The notes under the pieces are model-generated. The model was not told the DNA's origin. It made no database searches and saw nothing but the letters and a program-made list of their open reading frames with translations. The translations under genes were made by a program, and so were the position numbers. A stretch of DNA of 64,000 bases from Cristatella mucedo. Taxonomy: Eukaryota > Bryozoa > Phylactolaemata > Cristatellidae. Positions 55,167-64,000 of the stretch are shown in pieces; the first letter of the stretch is position 1, and every line of letters begins with the position of its first letter. The stretch is from assembly GCA_009760855.2 (NCBI GenBank), contig WPIO01000198.1, forward strand, positions 197,501 through 261,500, written 5' to 3'.

Positions 55167-55986
55167 GTGACAAAAAATACTTCAACACAGACCACTGATA
55201 TATTTGATCCAAATCTTGCTAAATCTGCTACTCTACTAAAATATTATATAGATTATCTTGTCAAATCTAGAATGACTTCTTACGACTCCCAAAAACTTGA
55301 CTCTGAAATTTCAGTAGTGACAGACAATTCAGTAAAGAAAGTCTATCTAGATGATGAATGCGATGAAGAAGCACAACAAGTAAAGTAATTAGTTCTGGTA
55401 TTACACAAGTCACTTCAGATCTACAGTCTACTGGTAGAACACAAGTTGACAACCTTCTAGATACTCCTGAAATTACTGGTGAAATTTCTGGTTATACTAA
55501 ACGGATTGCCAGTCAACTTCCAAATATTTCCACAGTTATGTCTGGTGTATCAGGAATGAAACCTGATATCTCAGATATTGTCAAAGACAAGTGTAATTCT
55601 ATCCTGCCCTGACTTATTTGATGGAACCAGTGCTAGACAAAAAGGCAACACAAGGCTTCTCTTGCTGGAACTACAGTAACATAATCATCTTCAACTACTG
55701 ATCCTACTGCTTCGTATTCATTTACATTGGTGAGCCGTGATGGCACACTAGCGAAGGCGGTTGCTTTCACGACCTCGGAACCGAGGTCGTGGGTTTGGTT
55801 ACTGCGGCGGGCGATCCTTTATCGCCACTACAAGCGGTGGTGACAGCCATTAAGGCTCTTCTATCGCAACACAAAAAGAGGCTGTTCAATCAGCTAGGAT
55901 TTATTTATTTATTTTATCTGCTTCTTCTACTTCAACTGCATCGAATTCATCAACCACAACTGTATCGACTAAAACTACTACTGCAT
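55167..55986 (+). pseudogene. P2 homologue of the 179-codon unknown protein, with a SINE insertion
   Basis: The ATG of P1 is GTG here (55167-55169), still after TATAGGAGA. SATLLKYYIDYLVKSRMTSY is strongly conserved. The frame shifts after 55388; VDNLLDTPEI and GMKPDISDIVKDKC follow. A SINE splits the Ser/Thr-rich C-terminus. Confidence 0.65.
55733..55905 (+). mobile_element. tRNA-derived SINE (family B-like) in P2
   Basis: A tRNA-like head with GGTCGTGGGTTTGGTTACTG in place of a B box, then a body and the family-B tail AGGCTGTTCAATCAGCTAGG. It is followed by TTATTTATTTATT. Confidence 0.55.
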
Positions 55987-56012
55987 AATAAAAATTATTC
56001 ATTATTATAGAA

Positions 56013-56409
56013 ATGGTTTTAATAGAAACTAGATGCACTGATTGTTTTTGGTGAGGTTCGGGGCAACAATACTTTAATTTTAAGATTTGTTTGTTTCCAA
56101 TCGGCCGCATTGAAGACATCAGGAGCTCGTTATTGGAATCTGTAGTCTTATTATAGAATACAAAGCTTTAAGAATTCATAATTCTGATCCTGAGATTTAA
56201 TTTATCTTTATTAAAGTTTGCGATGGTTCTGCGTGCTCTGAGTTTCTCAAGGAAAAAAAAGAGATACTATTAACAATTTAAAGTCAGAGGCAGACTCTAA
56301 AAAATTTAAACAACCAAACGAATTAAAAAAAGTATTAGACTCAGGGCAGTTTTCTACTTTAAGTGAACCAACAAAATGGATACATGAATGTATAGATTGG
56401 AAAGTTTAG
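56013..56409 (+). pseudogene. P2 homologue of the 125-codon unknown protein
   Basis: Starts after ATTATAGAA. RCTDCFW is followed by a TGA, then GRIEDIRSSLLES and, after more shifts, FSTLSEPTKWIHECIDWKV. It supports the reading of the P1 gene at 27457-27833. Confidence 0.6.
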
Positions 56410-57567
56410 TTAAACCGTGGGAAGTCAATCGAATTATACTGTGAAAATACAATCCCTGTTAACAATCTGATTCCAGTTACATCCAAATAACTTGGTGTCA
56501 TGAAGGATTGCGGATAGCTTAAGTCAGGGTAGCTAATAATTAAACTAATAAATTCTTTTATTGAAGGTGTATTTGAAACAATTAAGTTTGTTAAAGAATT
56601 ACTTAATATTAGCATCTTATCATTTTCTATACCAGAATATTCAATAGAGAGTAAGTTAGAAGGAATGAATCCTGGAGAATAAATTTATAACAATAGTTTC
56701 TAACTCTCCCTTCTTTATCATCTTTTATTTTAACTTTAACTGACGCTGTTATTATTTGGTAAGCCATTCTTGTTCTATTACATTCCTTCATTTGAAAGTA
56801 TGCCGTTGCAGTTGCTTTATTTTCAACAAAGTAACTAGTTGAATTGCTAGCAGTAATCTCATATTCAGCAATAGCTCTATTGACTTCTGTTAATTTTAAT
56901 GTTATCTTTGAGTAAGTTTGTTTGTTAATTTTTACACTGACCAACCTAGATAAATAATCGTCTCCATAATTCTCAAGGTTGACTACTCTTCTGACACTTA
57001 GGTTACCAGACATATATAAAGGTTGTAAGACAAGAGATAATTCTGGAGAAATTTCTTTCTAAAATTAAGTAGAAGCAATATCATTTGTATGAAAACCCTC
57101 TGCTGTACTTCCATTAATAATCAATCGCTTTACTCTTAGGTCACCAGATATGGTATCATTATCTTCAGTTGTAACTTTATCGTCAACGTATTCTTTAGTA
57201 GCTTTGTCTGTCAAATTTGTTTGACCTTTAACCATAACTTATTTTTTTGAGTTAGCAGACAGATTTCCTCTCATCATTTGATCCGAATATTTCCTAATAT
57301 AGTTATTATCAGAAAACATTTTCTCATTGAGTCTAATTCTGCTGCAGTATTTCTAAGATTTATTATTTTATTTGTGCCGAGATCTACTGTTTCTTATATA
57401 TATATATATAATTCATTTGTATAGCGCCCCAAGAGAACTAAATCTCTATTCAGGCGCTTCACATGTGCCTCAGGGCTCGAGCCCACGACCTCAGCCAGAC
57501 CTTCGTCAGGGCGAGCACCTTAACCGCTGGACCAACCCAGCTCACATATCCAAATTATTCTTGTCAT
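56406..57567 (-). pseudogene. P2 fibre-like protein A, split by a SINE
   Basis: The minus-strand blocks DLGTNKIINLRN (57340-57380) and the YIIASNST-type head (56627-57013) correspond to P1 fibre A. A family-A SINE (57396-57543) sits inside the N-terminal codons. The ATG candidate at 57567 lies 5 nt past the stop of fibre B. Confidence 0.6.
57396..57543 (-). mobile_element. tRNA-derived SINE, family A, inserted in a viral fibre gene
   Basis: GGGCTCGAGCCC B box; sense tail GCGCCTGAATAGAGATTTAG, then GGGGCGCTATACAAATGAAT with (AT)n. It postdates P2. Confidence 0.85.
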
Positions 57568-57571
57568 TATT

Positions 57572-58574
57572 TTATCGTATTGATATATAAACACTTACAC
57601 TTACTTGCTTGTCAAATAAATCTGATCCTGCTGTGAAAAAATATACTAGGTACTTGTTTTTTATTTGCATCTAGTGTATAACCACCAAGTTATTACCCTT
57701 GAAATCCAGCCCCTGTTGTAACAGGTGGCATAGTACTTTTGTTCCCATACCAAGGACAGCATATGTTGCTCCAACTACAAGTATAGCTCTTGCAAGTGGA
57801 ATATCTGCTAAAATAGTAATCTATCTTCTAGTTGCTAGTGCTCCAAATATGTCTGTAGTTAATGCACTATCCACAACTCCTTAAAATGATACAGTAGCTA
57901 TATTACCATCTGATACTCTATTTAGATAGCCAAGATTAGCTCCATCATTAGGATAAACAAGATTTTCTCTAATGAAATAGTATATTCATTCACATTTATA
58001 AGACCACTCATAGTATCTCTAGATTTGTTGACAAAAGTATTATCTAAGTATTCTTTATTTGAAACATCATTTTATTTGTAAGGAGGAATACTAATATTGA
58101 CCAAATCATTTACAGTTAAGGTTCCATTAATTACACCTCCTATTTTTGCTAGCTTAGTGTCAGCATAGTCATTTTTTGCTGCATCACGAGGATTAACACG
58201 ATTAGCAAGATCTATTAAGCGAACGTTATTCATACCTAAATCTCCATCTGCTCTAATTTCTCCTAAAATTTTAGTAAAACAATTTGCATCTATGTAATTT
58301 CGGTTTATTGCATCTCCAGGATCAACAGCGATCTTTCATCAGCGATCTACATCTACATCTACATCATCAGCGATCTACATCTACATCTACATCATCAGCG
58401 ATCTACATCTACATCATCAGCGATCTACATCTACATCTACATCATCAGCGATCTTTAATCACCAAGATTCTTTATAAAATTCCGATTCATGTTTAGTGAG
58501 CCAGAAAGTATATCACCAGTCCTTCGGATATGATGTTTTGATTAAGGTTCTTTTCTTTGATAACCTATTGACAT
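57572..58574 (-). pseudogene. P2 fibre-like protein B with an internal minisatellite
   Basis: The start MSIGYQRKEP matches P1 MSLGYRRKGS. Fibre phrases such as NRVNPRDAAKNDYADTKLAK and GDLGMNN remain. The C-terminus ends VSVSVYISIR. It is broken by many shifts and by a simple-repeat expansion. Confidence 0.65.
58328..58456. repeat. Minisatellite in P2 fibre gene B
   Basis: Repeats of CAGCGATCTACATCTACATC / TACATCAT in about five units, starting where the P1 gene has the GDPVDSTDA codons. It is absent from P1. Confidence 0.92.
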
Positions 58575-59259
58575 TTTTCTTTACTATAGTCACTAGAAAT
58601 TCTACATAAGTAACAGAACTATCTACTACAAAGTTATCAATCATACAATCACATGAACCATCGAGTTCCATTTCTAGAATTAAAGAACCAGATATGTCAA
58701 AAGTATTATCACTGGTTAAGTCTAGGAAAACACATGTCTTATAAGTTGACCAAAGAAAACTTGATATAATACCAAAATTGTTTACAGCACTAGAAAAAAA
58801 TGTTCGAAAAGGATTGGTAAAACCAGTTTTATTTCCTATTAGGTCTACTACTGGCAAATCACTGGGAGTTAGTTGTGAAACAGAATTGTCTGTTCCGTTA
58901 ACTTGAATAGTTAAACCTAAACTACCTAATGCAAGTAGACTTGGAAAACTTGTAAATCTTAAATATCTAAAGTACCACTGCTGTTTAACCCTATCTACTG
59001 TTTGCTTACTTACTGAACCAGTAATTGTGTCTTTCAAAGAAGTAATACTGTTTGGTCCAAGGTCAAGAGTAGTGTTTGAGATACCAATAAAAAACAAAAC
59101 TGTATCGTACTCTTAAGTAAACTATAGTTAATCACTTTTAAGGTCTACTACTTTCATAACCAGTTCCATCAGCAGAATTTCCTGATGTGCCAGTAATATA
59201 TTATAATTGCAGTCAAGACCTTTAAATAATTCACCATTGATTTTTGGGATAGTTTCCAT
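58513..59259 (-). pseudogene. P2 fibre-like protein C
   Basis: The C-terminal head is open for 195 codons (TSDNTFDISGSLILEMELDG matches P1 TSDNTYGVSCTLL). The TATAG-AATG junction is altered, so its stop is lost and it reads on past the start of fibre B. The N-terminus begins at 59259 but lacks about 60 residues relative to P1. Confidence 0.68.
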
Positions 59260-59780
59260 TATATACATAGATAGGGAAAATTACAAAAGCGCAATAAAGC
59301 TTATACAAGGAAAGACAGTGAAGATAAAGGGCAAAGAAGTAGAACTAACAGAAGCTTCTTTAAGAAAATGTTTAAGAGCTTTAGTTAAAAATGGAAGATC
59401 CGTCGAAGAAGATAACAATATCTGGAATTATAAAATCTGTAAAAAAATAACAAAGTCTGGAATTGATGCAACTAAAGAAATTGTATCTGGTACAACAACG
59501 GCTACAGAACTTGAATCTAAAGCAGAAATGTAAATTGCACAAAAGATTACCACGAGACTTATTCTAGGAGCGTCAAATAAGATTGCTACCATTGTTCCAA
59601 AGGTTTTACAATTATTCAAAGTTTTTGGAGTCGTAACAAAGACACTTGGTGGATTTCTAGCAGAAATAACAGGGATTTTAGATCTAGGATTATTCATAAA
59701 TAGAAAACCATTGACATCACTTCAGAGTAGTACGCTGATGTTTCATGGAAGACCATAGAAGAGAAGAAATAAGGCCTTTC
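59260..59780 (+). pseudogene. P2 hydrophobic protein D with an N-terminal extension
   Basis: GIDATKEIVSGTTTATELES and GASNKIATIVPKVLQLFKVF match P1 protein D, with a TAA at 59531-59533 between them. Upstream the frame is open for about 55 more codons (KTVKIKGKEVELTEASLRKC) that P1 does not have. Confidence 0.55.
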
Positions 59781-59786
59781 AAAAAA

Positions 59787-62700
59787 ATGGTTGCATCTTT
59801 AAAAATTGGGTATTATATAAATGAGATACTAATAGAAGCAGAAAAGTATAATTCTGATTGGTACCTTGATCCAAGTAAATTTCTGACAGAAACATTTGGA
59901 ACTGAGGTATCTTGGTCAGCAGGACAACTAGATCCTAAGTCTTGGAAGAAGAACTTTCTTGAAGTTAGGTTCAGCTGATTTCTATGAGCAATACCAGCTA
60001 CTACTGCTAGCATTGCAAGTATTATTTGTACAGTAGGTCTTGCTGTAACTATTGCTCTAGTAATAAGCGACCTTATTTCTGATAATGGTATCGACCTGCT
60101 CGCCCTAACTGAAACTTGGCTGAAATCGATAAACTGTCCGACAATTAAAGACGCAACTCCATCTGGTTTCTCGTTCTTTCACACCCCTAGATCAATCAAA
60201 ACTGGAGGTGGAGTTGCTATTGTCGTGCGCTCGAAATTCAACTTCAAGCCATTTGCAGTACCCTCGAAGCAGTCTTGTGAATCAATTGTCTTGGTCTCAC
60301 CCAAAAACAAGCTACCGATAGTGGCAGTAGTCTATCGCCCACCAGGTACCACATCCTCCTTTATCTCAGATTTCTCCAATCTCATTTCGATTCTGTGTGC
60401 AAGAAATCGATCCTTCCTCGTTATGGGTGATTTCAACGTTCACTTTGATAACTTATCTGACGCTTTCAACACCAAATTTCGTGCATTGACTGACCCATTG
60501 TCTCTTGTGGCTCATGTGCATGACCCTACCCACATCAAGGGTCACACACTCGACGAGATTTTCTCATATAACTGCACCTTGTCATCACCAATTATTACCA
60601 AATCATGCTTATCTGACCACATGCAGATCTCATTCAATCTACAGTGTGCCCACATCCTCCTCTAATATAACCTGTGAATCGCGAAACCTCAAGACCCTTG
60701 ACATCGATGCTGTCCGTGCAAGACTATCTGCTTTACCTCTGCTGCTCAATCGTCCCTCCGATCTGTCATCATTCGTAGATAGCTTCAACACGACACTAGC
60801 TGACACGCTAGACGAGTTTGCCCCTCTGACAAAGCGGACTGTGCGCCCCCGCCCAGACGGCCTATGGTTTAACGCAGGCATTAAACTAGCCAAGTCTACT
60901 AAACGAAAGCTTGAAAAAGCATACAAAAGATCCGGACTAACTGTCCATCGACAGGCATATGAAGACTACTGTAGGTCGTACCAATCGATCCTAGCAAAGG
61001 CCAAGTCTAGCTTCTATAAAAACATTGTTGAATCACAGATGCACAATCCAAAAATGCTGATGTCGACAATAAACCATCTCATCAACCGTTCCCAGAATAG
61101 CTCCTTACCTGATGATCCTAATGATGATCTAGCCGATCGCTTCTCTCGATTCTTTGTACAGAAGATAGACAAGATCTGGGAATCCATCCCTGCGATGACA
61201 ACCTCCCCACTAGAATGCTGTTCCTCGGTTCCTGGATGCACCTCAAGTCCCAGCACCTTTCAAAAAAGCTGTAGTCAGGCCACTTCTCAAGAAAGCTACA
61301 CTAGACCAAGAAAACTTAAGCAACTACCGCCCAGTTTCCCTTCTACCATTCCTATCAAAGACACTGGAACGGGTCGTGGCGGACCAGCTGAACTCGTATA
61401 TCGAAACCTCACACCTTGCTAGTAAGTTCCAGTCTGGCTTTAGAGCTAATCACTCCACAGAGTCAGCATTGCTTAGGGTATACAACGACCAACTTAGGAA
61501 TGCAGACATGGGTAGAGTGTCTCTGCTTGTATTGCTCGATCTTTCGGCAGCTTTTGACACCATCGATCACATAGTTCTTCTAGAGCGCCTCTCATCTTGC
61601 CTGGGCATCACTGGCACTGCTCTGCAGTGGTTCAGGTCCTATCTCAGTGGGAGACTCCAGAGTATTGACGTGAATAGACATAGGTCATCTGAGGTACCTC
61701 TGAAACATATGGTACCTCAGGGCTCCGTGCTAGGTCTGGTTCTTTGCACGGTTTATACTCTCTCTCTTGCCGATGAGAATGCCAAGCACAATCTAGGCTT
61801 TCACTTCTCTGCAGATGACACTCATTTGTACCTTTGCTTTGATCCCTCCCAGCCATCGAGCACCTCAAAGTCTCCCAACTCACTAGTTGCATGCATTGAT
61901 GACATCCGCACATGGATGGCAGCAAATATTCTAAAACTAAACGATGATAAAACTAACTTACTTGTTATGGGCAAACCCAGTGTGATTCCGAAATTGGAAA
62001 GGCTGACGCTCAAAATTAGCCCTGCCAGCATATCGCCTGTCGAATCAGCTCGAAATCTAGGTGTCATATTCCAAAGTGACCTCTCGTTAGACGACCATAT
62101 CAGCTCCACAGTCAAATCTGCCTATTTTCAGCTTCATAACATTGCTAAAATTCGGGCTTGTTTAGATAAAGATACCACGTCCAAGTTGGTCCATGGATTC
62201 GTGACATCCCATCTCAACTTCTGCAACTCACTGCTTACTGGCCTACCAGCATGTGCGATCAGGCGATTGCAGCTGGTGCAAAACTCGGCAGCTAGACTTG
62301 TCTGTCGTGAGCGTCGCAGTTGCCACATTACTCCACTTCTCGCCGACCTGCACTGGCTACCAGTCAAGCACCGCATTGACTTCAAGGTTTTGTCGCTCAC
62401 TTTTAGGTCCCTTCATTCTATGGCTCCAGCCTATCTCTCAGATATACTACTCCCCCACCAGGCCAAGCATCGTACCACCCGCTTCTCGGAATCCAACAGT
62501 CAACCAATACCTCGTACAAACCTCAAATTCTTTGGAGACCGTGCATTTAGTTCATATGCTCCCAAAGCCTGGAACTCCCTCCCGACCTGTGTCAGAACAT
62601 CCCCTGACCTGACCACATTTAAAAGGAACCTAAAAGCACACCTATTTAGGACAGCATTTAGCGGGTCCCTGTGATTCGTCCTTGATGTTCTTATGCGTGC

Positions 62701-62847
62701 TGACACTGTGTATGCCGCCACTAACCACATTTCCATGCTGACCCTGTGCATGTCATCCCTAACCATATCATTCAGTTCGTTTGTTTTTCAAGCATGATTT
62801 TACTTACCATTCCATTGCATTTCACTTGACAGCAAATGTAAAGCGCC

Positions 62848-62878
<31 letters not shown>

Positions 62879-63382
62879 AATTGTCTGAGGGCGCTTTATC
62901 AAGTGAATTATTATTATTATTATTATTACTGTAACGGTAGCAAGTTTTATAAAGAAAATAATTGACTCAACAACGTTTTCTGCATGTACGCCTCCTAAGA
63001 ATAACCACGAGGAAAGAAGGAGTGCTTTAAGCTTAGAGAGTTCTAGACTTAACAAGGCAGTCGCTGACATGAAAAATATGATAGCACTTTTAGACCGTTG
63101 GCTAGATATAGATCTCTTGGAAAAAGTGCAAAGCTCTGAATTGAATAGCAGATTAAATTCCTTAGGGTAAGGAAAAAACTTGTTGAAGAATCTGGTGTTT
63201 GATATTTTGATGAATTTGAAAAGGGAAATAAAAAAGTTAAAGCATCACAAATAGGAGGAAAGAAGACTTGTGACTATAAGGCTGAGTCGGCTATTCTATT
63301 GGCTAATCTTTGTGCGCAAAGAAAAAAAGAAGAGTGAATTCTTAAACTAAGAGACAAAGTAAAACGACGTTGTAGAAACTAA
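59787..63382 (+). pseudogene. P2 membrane-segment protein E, split by an L2 LINE
   Basis: MVASLKIGYYINEIL to KNFLEVR matches P1. A stop near 59977 and then a 2.9-kb LINE interrupt the hydrophobic segment. From 62932 the sequence resumes with FIKKIIDSTTF and ends CDYKAESAILLANL...RRCRN. Confidence 0.72.
60062..62928 (+). mobile_element. L2-clade LINE (long, 5'-truncated) inserted in P2
   Basis: It contains the APE endonuclease from LLALTETWL to the SDHMQ motif (60065-60665), a frameshift, and the inter-domain region. The region before PLLKK (near 61240) is shorter than in L2 relatives, suggesting an internal deletion, with a further shift at about 61290. An open RT frame follows (61376-62674) with FRANHSTESALL, LLDLSAAFDTIDH, PQGSVLG and the catalytic FSADDTHLY, where the usual Tyr before ADD is Ser. 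The 3' UTR hairpin and (ATT)n end it. The element is defective. Confidence 0.92.
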
Positions 63383-63927
63383 AAGTCTGTGTAGCGAACT
63401 ATTTGATTTCCTTCTGTCAAGCAATAATTAAAATTAAGTTTAGCAAACATAAAGTGCAAGTGAATAGCAGCCATATCACGCACATAGGCTGCTTGTTCTG
63501 GGTCTGTAAAATATCCTTGATGATATCTAACGGTATCTACTTTTATATAAGACTTCCTTCTACTAGATCTTTTACTCCAAAAAACGCAAACAAAGCCAGA
63601 AGTGTTTATTTATTTGTTCGCCTCTGTTTCTTTGGTTCTCTGAATGTGTAGCAATTCGTAAATTATTAAACCTATTATTTAGCTTATCATTGTCGACGTG
63701 ATCAATCTCTTCCATTGGAAATTCCCCTGCAATAACAAACCTAAACGATGCTAAACGGTGAGCGTCATGAGCTTTTCCATCAGTTTCTATTCTTCTATAC
63801 CCTTTATCAATAATTTATGATTCCGAACCGGCTCTCACAGCACCTCTATTAACTTTCTATGTAATTTTCCGGTGTCTGGCTGATAGTGTAAAAGCTCCAT
63901 AACTCTTTCTCTAAAATCATCTGTCAT
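63380..63927 (-). pseudogene. P2 HNH-AP2 endonuclease remnant
   Basis: Starts MTDDFRERVMELLHYQPDTG and keeps an HRLASF-like block and the AP2-like YFYIRLP... region in shifted frames. It ends RYTDF, as P1 ends RHTDF. Confidence 0.65.
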
Positions 63928-63986
63928 TTTTTAAAAATATATATTAGTTTAGCTATTGTTTAAATAAAACATAATATATTATAGAA

Positions 63987-64000
63987 ATGGATTATCATGA
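63987..64000 (+). CDS. P2 basic/phospholipase protein, first codons only
   Basis: ATATTATAGAAATGG followed by codons for MDYH, matching MEYHE at 32315. Cut by the window end. Confidence 0.6.

Larger units (their letters stand above)
50430..64000. mobile_element. Provirus 2 (P2): older, more decayed relative of P1, truncated by the window end
   Basis: Same gene order and strands as P1 from PolB to the phospholipase gene. It has more stops and indels per gene and three later repeat insertions (SINE 55733, SINE 57396, L2 60062). No copy of the P1 terminal repeat is seen at its left edge. Confidence 0.9.

Noticed and set aside
57372-57590. Small plus-strand protein
   Set aside because: It is an antisense reading of a tRNA-derived SINE.

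Overview
The window is metazoan nuclear DNA carrying two related, decayed integrated DNA viruses of the Polinton/Maverick-adintovirus type. The animal origin is supported by two spliced exons of an ACK/TNK2-type tyrosine kinase (7350-7504 and 1575-1728, minus strand, phase-2 intron with clean splice sites), an intronless tRNA-Lys(CTT) at 47345-47417, L2-clade LINE fragments, and tRNA-derived SINEs whose tails match the LINE tail. I cannot name the species; a marine invertebrate is my best guess.

Layout. 1-7504: the 5' part of the ACK gene on the minus strand, with long repeat-rich introns. 7505-21950: non-coding, moderately GC-rich DNA with microsatellites, LINE and SINE fragments and degenerate TTTAGGG-like repeats. 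About 21952-44974: provirus 1 (P1), AT-rich and bounded by 47-bp terminal inverted repeats (one mismatch). 44988-50430: host DNA with minisatellites, LTR-like repeats, the tRNA gene and LINE fragments. About 50430 to the window end: provirus 2 (P2), a more decayed relative, collinear with the left half of P1 and interrupted by an L2 LINE, a SINE inside a gene, a SINE inside a fibre gene and a minisatellite.

P1 has a full Polinton-like gene set. It encodes protein-primed DNA polymerase B at the left end, a packaging ATPase, an adenovirus-type cysteine protease, a double-jelly-roll-type major capsid protein, two penton-like candidates, a coiled-coil virion protein, a YqaJ-type exonuclease and an RVE integrase at the right end. 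It also has less usual genes: four proteins with repeats typical of bacteriophage tail fibres, a parvovirus-like phospholipase A2 domain fused to a basic N-terminal module, an HNH-AP2 homing endonuclease, a zinc-ribbon module joined to the protease, a transglutaminase-like protein and a two-helix membrane protein. Almost every gene has one to several frameshifts or stops, so the copy looks dead.

Nearly every viral gene start carries a TATATAG-like motif 0-12 nt before its ATG. The TAG of this motif sometimes also serves as the stop codon of the gene before it. This compact promoter, the fibre gene family and the gene fusions are the most noteworthy features. Exact ends and target-site duplications could not be fixed by eye.
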